A DNA stretch of 64,000 bases from GCA-020345945 sp964596985 (lineage in GTDB: Archaea; Thermoproteota; Bathyarchaeia; RBG-16-48-13; GCA-020345945): positions 186,001 to 250,000 of the forward strand of contig CAZQWG010000002.1 of the NCBI GenBank assembly GCA_964596985.1, in the 5' to 3' direction. Positions 28,481 through 38,882 of this stretch are shown one piece after another; the stretch's first letter is position 1; each line of letters begins with the position of its first letter. Both the position numbers and the translations under genes were made by a program. The notes under the pieces are model-generated. The model saw only the letters and a program-made list of their open reading frames with translations. It searched no databases and was not told where the DNA came from.

Positions 28481-28709
28481 TTTTGTTCCATCCGAACGTA
28501 AAGCTAGAATGGCTTCATACTTATCGGTTTTCCAAAGAAAGCTTTCAAATATTCAACTTTGCACGTTAGCTCCGCGATTAATTATTTGATCCATGCCATT
28601 TTTTTAGATCGGGACTTGCCTATCCTAAACCCTTTAGTGCGCGTGAAGGGAACAGGATATAAACGGTCTTCATCTAGGCGCGCCAGCTCACGCTAATCCC
28701 AAACGAAGA

Positions 28710-29147
28710 TTGAGGACGACCAATTTGAGTAGCTTTGTTGGAAAGATAGTCAGATTGGGAGCCTTGAGAAAGCTTGCTCATTCAATACCCGGATCATATG
28801 CTCTCTTTCGGCATCTCTTGAGGGTTGGACTTTCTAACCATGCACTCATGCACAAGACACCACTCCTGTTCCCAACAGTAGCACTACTCGCACTACTCTT
28901 CGCAAGAAATCTCTGCATATCGCTGGTGGTTCAGGTTTCCTTCATAACTGTTCTTCTTGGATCAAATCTGATTAAGCGTGAAGAGAAACTAAAAAAATTC
29001 TCGCCTATTCTGAGGGAGCTCTTCCACTACAAGAACTTTGATGTACAGTGTAAAATAGCAACTTTGCATTTGGGGCTATCTGTTGTTCTGTACTCTTTCA
29101 ACTGGCTCGTACTAATCTACTATACCTTTGGGGTAGTATCCCGGTGA
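28710..29147 (+). CDS. Small membrane protein coupled to a GNAT gene
   Basis: A 145-residue protein of no family I recognise. It has a basic N-terminal third, two hydrophobic segments at about 52-68 and 70-90, a charged stretch (LIKREEKLKKFSP), and a third hydrophobic segment near 117-140. Start TTG at 28710; a second TTG at 28725 is possible. Its stop overlaps the GTG of the acetyltransferase gene by four bases, so the two are co-translated. It may anchor or supply substrate for that enzyme. Confidence 0.55.
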   Translation: MRTTNLSSFVGKIVRLGALRKLAHSIPGSYALFRHLLRVGLSNHALMHKTPLLFPTVALLALLFARNLCISLVVQVSFITVLLGSNLIKREEKLKKFSPILRELFHYKNFDVQCKIATLHLGLSVVLYSFNWLVLIYYTFGVVSR

Positions 29148-29590
29148 CAATTTCAGATCTGAGGATTAGAGAATTCGAAATGGGAGATCTAGAGGCGGTT
29201 GCGAAAATCGAGGCAGTCTCTTTCCTTTTTCCACTATCGGAATTGGCGTTAGTGTTTCTATCCGAAACTTGCCTCTTTTATGTCGCCACTACAAGTGAAG
29301 AAGTCGTAGGCTACATAGTACTAGGATACGAAGACGAGGAAACACTCCATTGCTTCCATATAGCAGTTGATCCAATGCATAAGCGAAGGGGCATTGCGTC
29401 AAGCCTCTTGAGAAAGGGAATCGAAGAAAACCCTTGTATACGCTACACGACGACGACCAGAAAGAGCAATGTTGAAGGTAGGAGATTCTGGAAGTCACAA
29501 GGCTTCAAAGAAGTACCCGGAAATCAAATAAAACAGAATTTAAGAAAGGAAAACGTGATTCTAGTCAAGCAAGGTGATTCTCACAAGTAG
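29144..29590 (+). CDS. GNAT-family N-acetyltransferase
   Basis: A 148-residue protein with the acetyl-CoA loop HKRRGIASSLL (79-89) after strand FHIAVDP, and a C-terminal FWKSQGFKEV motif. It resembles RimI-type enzymes in size and order, but this could be a sugar or small-molecule acetyltransferase given the surroundings. GTG start overlaps the preceding stop (GTGA). Confidence 0.85.
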   Translation: MTISDLRIREFEMGDLEAVAKIEAVSFLFPLSELALVFLSETCLFYVATTSEEVVGYIVLGYEDEETLHCFHIAVDPMHKRRGIASSLLRKGIEENPCIRYTTTTRKSNVEGRRFWKSQGFKEVPGNQIKQNLRKENVILVKQGDSHK

Positions 29591-29827
29591 AAAGCGAGTA
29601 GATCCCTAGTGATCGAAGAAATCCATTTCACTTATCATGCGAATGTCAACCTCGACATAGTTCTCTATGCTCCTTTTGTTCGTTGCATGAGTTTGAAAGC
29701 CTAGAGTTTGTCTTCAGAAGATCGAAGATTTATTTAACTCAAATGTTAAGTTCTCGAATTCTGTCGATATTTCAAACAAGTTTAGCGACAGTCGAACTTG
29801 GACAGTATCTAAGAGAGTAGAGAGAAA

Positions 29828-30508
29828 GTGAAAGTAACGATTCTTATCCCGTGCTTCAATGAGGAGGAAACAATAGGTGAAGTAATCGAGCGAGTAAGGA
29901 AGCTGAAAACCAAGTTTAAGAAGGAAATACTTGTTGTAGATGACGGATCTACTGACGGATCTGAAGAGAAGATAAGAGAATACGGAGATGAGAAGGTACG
30001 TTTGATAAATCACTCATGCAATCGGGGCAAGGGGGTTGCCATACAGACTGGGCTTGATAATGCTCGGGGGGGTATTGTTGTAATCCAAGATGCTGATTTG
30101 GAGTACTCCCCTGAGAATATTCCACGCTTGGTGAATCCGATTATTGAAGGAGAGACGAGTATTGTCTATGGATCTCGTTTTCTCGGCACAATCAAAGGCA
30201 TGAGCCTCCGCCATAGATTCGGTAATATCGTGTTGAGTACCACTGTATCACTACTATACAATACTCGACTCACAGATGTCATGACAGGGCATAAGGCGTT
30301 CGCCATCCGAGAAATGAGAAACATTCAGCTAGACTGTAAAAAGTTCGAGATAGAGCTAGAGATGACCGTGAAGCTTTTGAAGAGAAGAAGGGAGATCATA
30401 GAAATCCCAATCCCTTATGAGTATCGGAGAAGGGGTAAGTCGAAGATCTCTTGGAAAGATGGTTTGACTGCTTTCTTCTGGCTGCTCAAATCAAAGTTCC
30501 CAGCCTAG
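29828..30508 (+). CDS. GT2 dolichol-phosphate sugar synthase-like
   Basis: A 226-residue enzyme: ILIPCFNEEETIGEVI (5-20), VVDDGSTDGS (36-45), metal-binding DAD 88-90 followed by LEYSP, YGSRF, MTGHKAF, and YRRRGKSKISW near the C-terminus. This LEYSPENI variant occurs in the group related to DPM1/ALG5. No membrane anchor. GTG start. It would load a sugar onto dolichol phosphate for the GT-C enzymes. Confidence 0.9.
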   Translation: MKVTILIPCFNEEETIGEVIERVRKLKTKFKKEILVVDDGSTDGSEEKIREYGDEKVRLINHSCNRGKGVAIQTGLDNARGGIVVIQDADLEYSPENIPRLVNPIIEGETSIVYGSRFLGTIKGMSLRHRFGNIVLSTTVSLLYNTRLTDVMTGHKAFAIREMRNIQLDCKKFEIELEMTVKLLKRRREIIEIPIPYEYRRRGKSKISWKDGLTAFFWLLKSKFPA

Positions 30509-30511
30509 ACC

Positions 30512-32167
30512 TCATAGATTTCTGACTTCTACTTTTAGTATTAAGACGTATGAGTCTTGATAGCTCTCTTCTAGGAGACCCTTACTTTGTAGATCTCGTA
30601 TTCTCTTGGTATACTCGTCTAGGTAGCTAGGTTGGGTGGGATCACTTTGGGGGATAAGAATGTAGGATACCTCATGATCAATCATTAATCCCTGTGTGAT
30701 CGCGTCTGCTCGAACAAGATACATCGCCATGGTTCTTCTCCCAGCCAGATAAGCAATCTCAAGGGCGCGTGGCGTGAGAACTACTGCATTTTTCGGCGTA
30801 TTCTGTCTCAGCCAAGTGGCTCCTCCGAGCAGTCTTTCTTGGTATCTTTCTCGCATGAAGTATCCTTCGAAGCATAGGCCCACCAGACATAAGAGAAAGC
30901 TGATACAGATCGCTGCGAGAAACTGCTTATTCACTCGGGCACTTTTCCTCTCTATGATAATTTCTGAGAGGGCTTCTACGCCTCTACCCCCGTAGATAGC
31001 AAGTATCGGGGCGATTACAATCAGGGGTTTTCTATACCCAAGTGAGGGACCGATTGATCCATCCTCGATCAATTGCGAAACAATCACGCCGAGGAAGAGT
31101 ATGATCGCTGAGGCTGTAAGTAGATGCAGGATTCCAATCCGATTATCCCCCTTCGAGGCAAGCATACCAAACATATGGATTGAACTTAGAAAGAGCGTTG
31201 TGGCTGTGAATCCACCTAAAAGGAGCCATGGACTGAGTAAAGGCATTCGAAATCTAAGGAGTACGTCGAAGGCTCCTCCCCAAACACCCCAGAACTCATA
31301 GTAAGTTTCAATTAATTTGAACCATGGTGAAGAAGAGATGCTTGTCTGTTCAATACTAGATCTCTGCGCATGTACTTCAACCCTGTATAGAAGGCTGTCA
31401 AGAGTTACTGGTTCTTCGTGGGCGGGTAATAGCTGTCCAAAATAACCTATTGTGCCGAACTGGTAGAGCTGATCGATATACCAGGGTCCTGCAAGTAGAA
31501 CTGTGCCGATCAATATGAGTAACGTCGCTTTGATTCTCTTCGATGGAGACTTGAGTCGTGGCTCAAAGAGTAGAGTAAACAATGCTAAGACTGCGACAAC
31601 GAAGAGACCAGTCTGTCTGGTCAGGCTTGCCAAACCTAACGCCAAACCGCATAGGCCGTAGGAAGCGTCAGATGGTTCTGCATCGTGTCTTACTATATAG
31701 AATAAGGCGAGAGAAACGAAGAATATGAACATTCCCTCCATGTAGCCAAGACTGCTAAAAAGTAGATGAGACGGAGAGAAACCAAGAAAGACTGCCGAAA
31801 GGAATGCAGCCTTCTCATTGAATAGCTTCTTAGCGATCAGATAAGTGAGGATTACCGTTAGGCTCCCAAATAGAGGGGACATTAACCGTAACGAAAGATC
31901 TGCTGCATGCTCGCCGAAAGGGATGAAAATACCGTAGAAGAAGGCAGCTATTAACAAGAAGAGGGGAGTCGGATAGGACAGTCCTCTCATAGTCAGTAGA
32001 GATGGTTTAACATAGATTGCTTTCGCCATGATGAAGTATCTGCAGGCATCTCCAAATACTGGGAAGAAGAATGCCAGTAAGAATCTGAGGAAGGTAAATA
32101 CGAGGAAGATCGTTGATACTTCTCTCGGAAACCCTATCCCTCTTGACAGAACACTTCTCTTCGACAT
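30512..32167 (-). CDS. GT-C glycosyltransferase, PMT_2 type
   Basis: A 551-residue protein. N-terminal helix near 17-36, FGDACRYF (38-45) with Asp40 as the candidate catalytic residue, GLSYPTPLF as the first-loop block, then about eleven hydrophobic segments and a short soluble C-terminus with RDLQSKGLLEESYQD. It converges closely on the GT2 gene at 29828, leaving three bases between stops. It follows the GT4 gene at 32270 on the same strand by about 100 bases. Confidence 0.85.
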   Translation of the reverse strand: MSKRSVLSRGIGFPREVSTIFLVFTFLRFLLAFFFPVFGDACRYFIMAKAIYVKPSLLTMRGLSYPTPLFLLIAAFFYGIFIPFGEHAADLSLRLMSPLFGSLTVILTYLIAKKLFNEKAAFLSAVFLGFSPSHLLFSSLGYMEGMFIFFVSLALFYIVRHDAEPSDASYGLCGLALGLASLTRQTGLFVVAVLALFTLLFEPRLKSPSKRIKATLLILIGTVLLAGPWYIDQLYQFGTIGYFGQLLPAHEEPVTLDSLLYRVEVHAQRSSIEQTSISSSPWFKLIETYYEFWGVWGGAFDVLLRFRMPLLSPWLLLGGFTATTLFLSSIHMFGMLASKGDNRIGILHLLTASAIILFLGVIVSQLIEDGSIGPSLGYRKPLIVIAPILAIYGGRGVEALSEIIIERKSARVNKQFLAAICISFLLCLVGLCFEGYFMRERYQERLLGGATWLRQNTPKNAVVLTPRALEIAYLAGRRTMAMYLVRADAITQGLMIDHEVSYILIPQSDPTQPSYLDEYTKRIRDLQSKGLLEESYQDSYVLILKVEVRNL

Positions 32168-32269
32168 CTACCATTCCGCTTTGGACTTGTTTACTCAGTG
32201 CCTTCTATTGTACGCTAGGTGGGTGTGGACTGTTATGATACCTGATCTCCTCACCTGCATAAGTTCATG

Positions 32270-33454
32270 TCAAATGAATTTATGCATATGACTTGATGAA
32301 GTGAAAGACCTAGAGGTGTCGGCTCTCTTCAAACATAGTTGTAGGACTTTTTCCATCTTCTTCAAACTGAAGGATGTTTCTATACGCCTTCGCGCTTTTT
32401 CCCCTACAATCCTCCGAAGTTTGCTATCTGATGCAAGATTCCAGATGGTGTTCATAATCTCTTCCTCGTTCTCAGGACTGACTAAGAATCCATCTACTCC
32501 GTTGGTCAAAATACTCTCTGCCTCTCTTGTCTTCGCGGTTATAACGGGTTTGCCTGCAGCCATAGCCTCGAACATGCCGAACCTCGCCGTTCGTTGGGCT
32601 TTTTCTCCAGACGTGAACATGCCCAGCCAGATGTCACAACAAGCCAAATACTTGGGCAAGGAATCATGTTCAACCCTTCCTGTAAACACCACAACCCTAT
32701 TCAACCCCATTCTCCCTGCAAGGTCTTTACACTCCTGATATGTTGGTCCCGTACCAACTAAGAGGAATGTAACGTCAGGGACTCTTTCAAGGATGGCTGG
32801 GATCAGCCGAATGATCCTGTCGACTCCATGGACGTGTTGAAAAGAACCGTGATACATAACTACCTTTTTGCCCTGAAGGTTGTGCTCGGCTCGTATAACA
32901 TCCCCGTTCACTTCTGGACTGAATATCTTCGAATCAACAACACCATAAATCGGGTGTATCTTAGGGTTTGGGATCTGATAGAGCCTACAGAAATATTCTT
33001 TGCTTGAGTTAGTGTCGACGAGAACGATTTCAGCCGATCTCAGCAAGAATCCTTCAACCAGCCGTCCCAACTTCGTTCTCACCCCTCCTTCAGACCATAT
33101 CCCTGCGTCTATCTGTGACTCCACCCATGAGTAGTAGAGGTCATATACTATGGGTACTCCAAGCAGCCGTCCAAGAATTACTCCTAATATCGAGCATGGG
33201 ACTGGCGAGAATACGATCATGACATGAGGACGACGGATAACCCATAGTCTCAGAAGGTCTCTTGCAAGTAGGAGCTGTCGGATCTTTCTCATCTTATTAA
33301 GAATCGTCTTCTCGTCTCGAAAGCAGACCTCGAATGTACGATGTCTGTGTCGAAGTAGTTTTCGTATGTAAGCGACCCTCGGGTAATCGGGAGGATTCCA
33401 GAGAAGCACCGTTGTTAGCTCAATACCACTGGAATCTTTGCTTGACCACCCCAA
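32270..33454 (-). CDS. GT4 family glycosyltransferase
   Basis: A 394-residue GT-B enzyme. The N-terminal domain has VYDLYYSWVESQIDAG; the C-terminal domain has VMYHGSFQHVHGVDRII, FLLVGTGPTYQ, VVFTGRVEHDSLPKYLA and FEAMAAGKPVITA, typical of the nucleotide-sugar site. The late EX7E-like Glu region reads TREAESIL. Start TTG at 33454 is tentative. It probably acts in the cytoplasm on a lipid-linked glycan. Confidence 0.9.
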   Translation of the reverse strand: MGWSSKDSSGIELTTVLLWNPPDYPRVAYIRKLLRHRHRTFEVCFRDEKTILNKMRKIRQLLLARDLLRLWVIRRPHVMIVFSPVPCSILGVILGRLLGVPIVYDLYYSWVESQIDAGIWSEGGVRTKLGRLVEGFLLRSAEIVLVDTNSSKEYFCRLYQIPNPKIHPIYGVVDSKIFSPEVNGDVIRAEHNLQGKKVVMYHGSFQHVHGVDRIIRLIPAILERVPDVTFLLVGTGPTYQECKDLAGRMGLNRVVVFTGRVEHDSLPKYLACCDIWLGMFTSGEKAQRTARFGMFEAMAAGKPVITAKTREAESILTNGVDGFLVSPENEEEIMNTIWNLASDSKLRRIVGEKARRRIETSFSLKKMEKVLQLCLKRADTSRSFTSSSHMHKFI

Positions 33455-33748
33455 GGTTCAACCGTCTCTTTCCAAACTATTCGCTCACACTTAGAACCTA
33501 ATACATTCTTGAGCATACAATATGAGATAATTTTCCTTATGAGGACATTGTTGGGTTATCGCTGCATATGATCGAGTAGGTCTACATCCGGATTCAAGGT
33601 AAGGTATCCTCCCACCGATAGTGGAAAAGTCATTCCGCTACTTCTTCATTATTCATTATCGGTCATGTTCTTCAGATAGATTCTTTACCTACTACAAAAT
33701 CTACTAGGACTATTCAACAATAGAAATTTCCTGCTGGAGTGGTGCGTC

Positions 33749-35443
33749 TTGACTGGGGATCGAAAGCGAGTAGTTGTTATCGGTCTCGATGGGGCAGAAC
33801 CCTCCTTGGTATTCCCTTGGGCTAGGGAAGGAAAGCTGCCAAATCTGGCAAGGCTCATTGGGAATGGCGCTAGTGGAGATCTCACCTCTACCATCCCCCC
33901 GCACTCAGGACCAGCATGGACATCTTTCATGACAGGGAAGAATCCTGGAAAGCATGGGGTATTCGATTTTTCTATCCATGAGCCTATTGGCAGATCGCAG
34001 GATGGCATTCCGGAATTATCTTCGCCTTTGACCTACAGAATTGTCACCTCTCGTGATCGAGATGCAAAACCCCTCTGGACTATATTGAACGAGGCTGGAT
34101 ACAATACTGGAGTAATAAACGTCCCGGTGACTTACCCTCCCGACCCTGTTGACGGCTTCATGATGTCAGGAGTTCTCACACCAGGTGAGGAAAGCGATTT
34201 TACTTACCCGCCGGATCTTCGGGATCTACTTCTTGAGAAGTTCGATTACAAGGTCGACATCAACATGGGTATTATGCGTGGTGAGAACGCGGAAAGGGCT
34301 TTCTTGGAAGAGGTGTACGATGTCACAGAGAAGGAGGCGAAGGCGACACTACACCTAATGGAGAATCTTGAATGGGACTTCTTGGTCGTTGTCTTCATAG
34401 GTCCTGACAGGTTACACGACTTCTTCTGGAAGTATATGGACCCGTCACACCCAAGGCATAACCCCGAAGAAGCTGAGAAATTTGGGGATGCTATTCTGAA
34501 CTTCTATCAGAGGGTTGACTCAATAATCGGCGAGATCTTGGAACGAGCAGGTAAGGATGCAACAGTAATTGTGTTATCTGACCATGGGGGAGGCCCTCTC
34601 CATAAGTTTGTCAGCTTGAACCGATGGTTGATTGACCTTGGGCTGCTGAAGCTCAAAAGGAACCCTGAGGTCCTGAAATGGCGTGTCGGATGGGTTTTTG
34701 CCACATCTCTCCGAGAGGTTGCAAAACGGCTGGGGATTCTGGATTTCATTCGACGGACTATACCTAAAAGAGCCCGAAGGCTTAAGCATATTCGAATAGG
34801 CTCGGATGTTGATTGGTCTCGGTCAAAAGCCTACGCGTATGGCTGGGGTGGCAAGATTTACATCAACTTGAAGGGGAGAGACCGCTTCGGCATCGTAAAT
34901 CCCGGGAAGGAGTATGAAGAGGTCCGGGATCTGATTATACGGGAACTCAAAAAACTTAGGGATCCAGATACAGGGGAACTGATGGTCACTCACATATTCA
35001 AGAAGGAAGACATCTATTCTGGATCCCATTTCGACGAGGCTCCTGATATCACGATCTTCCTGAATAACATGAAGTACACCAACTTTATGGAGCTGCGAGG
35101 GGTAATCGGGAATAAACTTGTTGTTCCCTCAGACAGGTCAGGTACCCATCGACTAAATGGAATAGTGATCTTAAATGGCACACAGATCAAATCTGGAGTC
35201 ACCATAAGTAATGCGCATATTGTTGATATTGCCCCAACGATACTGTACATGATGGGGGTAGACCCCCCTTCAGATATGGATGGCAAGGTGCTAACTCAAG
35301 CATTTTTCTCCTCTTATCTGAAAGAGCATCCTATCAATCTAGTAGAAGAGCCTGAGCAATACAAGAGTGAGTCCTTTACTTGGACGTCGGAGGATGAGGA
35401 GAAAGTCAAGGAGAGGTTGAGGCGTTTAGGCTACGTTGATTAG
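33749..35443 (+). CDS. AlkP-superfamily type I phosphodiesterase/nucleotide pyrophosphatase, paralogue of 25475
   Basis: A 564-residue protein with GLDGAEPS (Asp14 metal ligand), SGPAWTSFMTG (Thr58 nucleophile), NPGKHGVFDF, VLSDHGGG and SGTHRLNG. It aligns end to end with the gene at 25475 and shares KERLRRLGYVD at its C-terminus. No signal peptide or membrane helix. Start TTG at 33749 with a G-rich element about 10 bases upstream. The reaction could be phosphodiester hydrolysis or phospho-group transfer; neither is proved. Confidence 0.85.
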   Translation: MTGDRKRVVVIGLDGAEPSLVFPWAREGKLPNLARLIGNGASGDLTSTIPPHSGPAWTSFMTGKNPGKHGVFDFSIHEPIGRSQDGIPELSSPLTYRIVTSRDRDAKPLWTILNEAGYNTGVINVPVTYPPDPVDGFMMSGVLTPGEESDFTYPPDLRDLLLEKFDYKVDINMGIMRGENAERAFLEEVYDVTEKEAKATLHLMENLEWDFLVVVFIGPDRLHDFFWKYMDPSHPRHNPEEAEKFGDAILNFYQRVDSIIGEILERAGKDATVIVLSDHGGGPLHKFVSLNRWLIDLGLLKLKRNPEVLKWRVGWVFATSLREVAKRLGILDFIRRTIPKRARRLKHIRIGSDVDWSRSKAYAYGWGGKIYINLKGRDRFGIVNPGKEYEEVRDLIIRELKKLRDPDTGELMVTHIFKKEDIYSGSHFDEAPDITIFLNNMKYTNFMELRGVIGNKLVVPSDRSGTHRLNGIVILNGTQIKSGVTISNAHIVDIAPTILYMMGVDPPSDMDGKVLTQAFFSSYLKEHPINLVEEPEQYKSESFTWTSEDEEKVKERLRRLGYVD

Positions 35444-35638
35444 ACCCTCAAAGAGAAATATTGGTTAGAAAAGGAACACTGGCTAGCTGTTTGATCTTTT
35501 AGTCTCCTTGAGTCTTCTCCCTTGAATACTCTGAAAGTCATCGAGTCCTATTTGCTGGTACCCTTTGTTTCCTTAAGAATCTCCATCAGTTTTGGGGGAT
35601 GATCTATAAGGTTTATTACAAGAGTTGGAAGATTGAAA

Positions 35639-36859
35639 TCATCGATTCGTAGACTCAAAATAAAGTCTGTATCCTTCCTCTACTCTTTCAGCAACCTTTT
35701 CCCATGTGAAGTTCTCAAGAACCCTTCTTCTTCCACTTCTGCCCATTGCTCGAGCAGTGGCAGGCTCTTCTATGAGGTAGCTGACAGCCTCTATAAGTTG
35801 CTCGTAGTTCCCTGGATTAGATAGTAAGCCTTCTTTGCCGTGCCTGACAATCTCGGGTACACCTGAGACATTTGTAGACACGATTGGTTTCTCGCATGCC
35901 ATGCCTTCAGCGAATGTCTTCGCGAATGTGTCGTAGAATGTTGGAAGAACGACTATATCGGCAGCATTGTAGTATTCAGCCATCTTTGAATGCGGTATTA
36001 TGCCTGGGGTCATGACGTTCTTAGAGAGTTCACCGCAAGAACCCTCGATGTTAATCCTATTAGTTCCAAGAATCAAGAGGTACAAGTCCTTGTAGCGTTT
36101 CTCCAAAGTCTCGAATGCCCTCAACATGACGTGTAGTCCTTTTCGAATATCTGCAGAAGGCATCAATAGGACATGAGAATCCTTAGGGATGCCTAGACTT
36201 TCCCTGACCGATGATTTGAAAGGTTTGAAGTAATCTTGGTCAAATCCATTATAGACTACATGGATTTTTTCCCCCGGGACATCGCAGTCGTTCATCACCT
36301 CGTCCTTAAGGGCTTCGCAGTCAACGAAGATGAAGTCCGCATTCCTATGGGCTATTGTCTCATACCAGACCCTCGTCTTGAAATCTGAGTATCTCGTGAT
36401 GAACCCAGAGATCCCTTTATCTTTCAATTTAAGATCGACAACACCTGTCTTGAACCATCTGCTATGCAAGCCATGGGAATGTAGGAAAAAAGGGGGTCCG
36501 TCAAAGTGTTTCCGGAGGATGGAGTATGCAAATGGATCTCTGTCGTGCCCGTGGACTATATCTGGTTTCATTATCCTGATTTTCTGGTATGCGAGGACGC
36601 CGTATGGTATTAGGTAGAGGTGAAAATGTCTTGGTGCTAGTGAGAAGACCCTATTGACAGTAAATCCTTCTCTTCTCTCGTATCTCGGGTAGATATGCCC
36701 CCCGCCAGCTATGATTTGAACCTCGTGCCCTCTTCTTGTCTGTGCTTTCGTCAAATTATAGGCAAATAGCATGTATCCCCCGAACCATCTTGAGGGTGGA
36801 GGTATATAGGAGACTAATCTGCAGATTTTCATGCGTCTGTCAGAATTGATTTTTCCCAT
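35639..36859 (-). CDS. GT4 family glycosyltransferase
   Basis: A 406-residue GT-B enzyme. Seen: WFGGYMLFAYNLTKAQTRRG in the N-terminal acceptor loop, HGHDRDPFAYS, VYNGFDQDYF, LMPSADIRKGL, LILGTNR and FAEGMACEKPIVSTNVSGVPEIV. An internal ATG at 36832 (codon 10) gives MKICRLVSYIPPPS, which matches the start of the related protein at 43181, so it may be the real start. No Shine-Dalgarno favours either. It converges with the AlkP-type gene. Confidence 0.9.
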   Translation of the reverse strand: MGKINSDRRMKICRLVSYIPPPSRWFGGYMLFAYNLTKAQTRRGHEVQIIAGGGHIYPRYERREGFTVNRVFSLAPRHFHLYLIPYGVLAYQKIRIMKPDIVHGHDRDPFAYSILRKHFDGPPFFLHSHGLHSRWFKTGVVDLKLKDKGISGFITRYSDFKTRVWYETIAHRNADFIFVDCEALKDEVMNDCDVPGEKIHVVYNGFDQDYFKPFKSSVRESLGIPKDSHVLLMPSADIRKGLHVMLRAFETLEKRYKDLYLLILGTNRINIEGSCGELSKNVMTPGIIPHSKMAEYYNAADIVVLPTFYDTFAKTFAEGMACEKPIVSTNVSGVPEIVRHGKEGLLSNPGNYEQLIEAVSYLIEEPATARAMGRSGRRRVLENFTWEKVAERVEEGYRLYFESTNR

Positions 36860-37081
36860 ATTTGGGTTTTATCGAATGTTTCCATCAAGATTACGAGGTA
36901 GATGTTGATGGAAAAGGTATAAGTGGAGTCTTTGGGAGTACCTGCTCATGGAGTCTTAACATTCATTTTTAGAGGACTCGAATACGCTGTTATGCTGACC
37001 TAAAAATAATTAAATGAAACCTATCACGTCTTAGGCGTTCAGCGCTTTCCCGTCCTGCGAGTAATCTGAGAACCAAAGGTT

Positions 37082-38779
37082 GTGACGTATCGCAATTTGT
37101 ACATCTTAGGGATTAATCGGGCGCATGACTCATCAGTCTCCCTTCTAAAGAACGGTGAGTTGATTGCAGCGGCAGAGGAAGAGCGTTTCACCAGGGTTAA
37201 ACACTATTGGGGTTTTCCGGGTAATGCGCTCAAATACGTCTTAGAAGAAGCGGGTATTTCGGTCCATGAAGTGGAGCATTTCGCTTTTGCAACGAGGTCG
37301 CCGGTCAAACACTATCTTGCTTTGACCGAGCGTTTCATCTGTGCAGGTTACTATCTCCGTCAGCCGATTTCTACCAGCCTCTACGATCTTGCCAGATGGG
37401 CCAAGTTCTCCTTCTATGATCGGTTAGGTGTGTCACTCGTCTCTAGACAATTCGGATATAAACCGAAGAGAGAACAGGTACACTACGTTGACCACCACCT
37501 ATCCCATGCCTCAAGTGCCTCTCGCTGTTCTGGCTTCAACCAGAGCCTAATCATGGCTATTGATCTGCGAGGAGACGGAACCTCAACTCTTCTTGGTAGA
37601 TTAGATGGAAACTCGATTGAGGTTCTTAAGAGGATCAAACATCCAAACTCGCTCGGTGAGATGTATCGGAGGTTCAGTCAACACTTAGGCTTCGTTTGGT
37701 ATGGGGAAGGTAAAGCGATGGGTCTTGCCCCTTACGGGATACCTAAGGACGATTTCGATAAAGTCCTCTCCTTTGATGGGCTTATCTACAAAGTGGATGA
37801 TAGATTTACTTTTGGCAGTAGGTCCAAGGAGGAGCGTGAGAAGCATTTCGGACCAGCACGCAGACCTGGCGAAGAGATCACTCAGAGACATAGGGATCTG
37901 GCAGCGACGCTTCAGAGAGCGCTTGAAATCGCTTCAGTAAAGCTCCTCAGGTGGTTGAATGAAGAAGCTGATTCTGACTGTCTGTCGTTGGGTGGGGGTG
38001 TAGCACTCAACTGTAAGATGAATGGAGTATTGCTCAAGACAGGGTTGGTCGATGATGTATACGTTCAGCCTGCAGCAAATGATTCTGGTACATCCCTCGG
38101 GGCAGCCTTGGAGGTCTATGCTCGGCTTGGCTATAAGAGCGTGTTTGAGATGCGACATCCCTACTGGGGGCCACAGTTCTCGGATGAATATGTGAAGGCT
38201 AAGTTGGATCGGTACAAGTTAAACTATGAAGTATACGACGATATCGGAGGCGTCGTCGCCGAACTGCTAGCCAAGAAGAAGGTTGTAGGCTGGTTTCAGG
38301 GTAGAATGGAGTGGGGTCCACGTGCCCTTGGGAATCGGTCTATTCTAGCTGACCCACGGGACCCCAAGATGAGAGACATCATCAACAAGTATGTTAAGAG
38401 GAGAGAGATGTGGCGTCCCCTTGCCCCAAGTATTTTGGCGGACGCGGCTGACGAATACCTTGTCGGGGCATATCCTTCCTTATTCATGAACCTGGCCTTT
38501 CAGGTGGTTGAAAAGAAGAAGAAGGAGATACCTGCGGTTGTTCATGTGGATGGCTCGACTAGACCCCAGACAGTAGAGAAGAGTACCAATCCTGCCTACT
38601 GGAGGCTTATCAAGAGCTTCGAGGATATCACCTCTGTACCTGTCGTCTTGAATACTTCCTTCAATGATCAGGGCGAACCAATAGTCTGTACCCCCGATGA
38701 AGCTCTCCATTGTTTCCTTACTACTGGGATGGACTGCCTAGCGATCGGTAGTTTCCTGCTAAGAAAGGGGGATCTCTAA
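37082..38779 (+). CDS. NodU/TobZ-type carbamoyltransferase
   Basis: A 565-residue enzyme of full family length. The N-terminal Kae1-like domain has GINRAHDSSVSLL (10-22), metal-binding DHHLSHA (137-143), RGDGT (163-167) and SLGGGVALNCK (302-312). The C-terminal YrdC-like domain region carries GWFQGRMEWGPRALGNRS (403-420). The family transfers a carbamoyl group from carbamoyl phosphate, via carbamoyl-AMP, to a hydroxyl of a sugar. GTG start. A TATA-like AT-rich stretch lies about 80 bases upstream. Here it probably carbamoylates a sugar of the surface glycan. Confidence 0.95.
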   Translation: MTYRNLYILGINRAHDSSVSLLKNGELIAAAEEERFTRVKHYWGFPGNALKYVLEEAGISVHEVEHFAFATRSPVKHYLALTERFICAGYYLRQPISTSLYDLARWAKFSFYDRLGVSLVSRQFGYKPKREQVHYVDHHLSHASSASRCSGFNQSLIMAIDLRGDGTSTLLGRLDGNSIEVLKRIKHPNSLGEMYRRFSQHLGFVWYGEGKAMGLAPYGIPKDDFDKVLSFDGLIYKVDDRFTFGSRSKEEREKHFGPARRPGEEITQRHRDLAATLQRALEIASVKLLRWLNEEADSDCLSLGGGVALNCKMNGVLLKTGLVDDVYVQPAANDSGTSLGAALEVYARLGYKSVFEMRHPYWGPQFSDEYVKAKLDRYKLNYEVYDDIGGVVAELLAKKKVVGWFQGRMEWGPRALGNRSILADPRDPKMRDIINKYVKRREMWRPLAPSILADAADEYLVGAYPSLFMNLAFQVVEKKKKEIPAVVHVDGSTRPQTVEKSTNPAYWRLIKSFEDITSVPVVLNTSFNDQGEPIVCTPDEALHCFLTTGMDCLAIGSFLLRKGDL

Positions 38780-38882
38780 GACGGCAGCATAGTAAAGCGG
38801 TATGAGATCTAACTCCATAGGAATGTGCTATTAGCTTCATGTCGTAAATGGGTTTATGATTAGATTATATCAGACAATGTTT

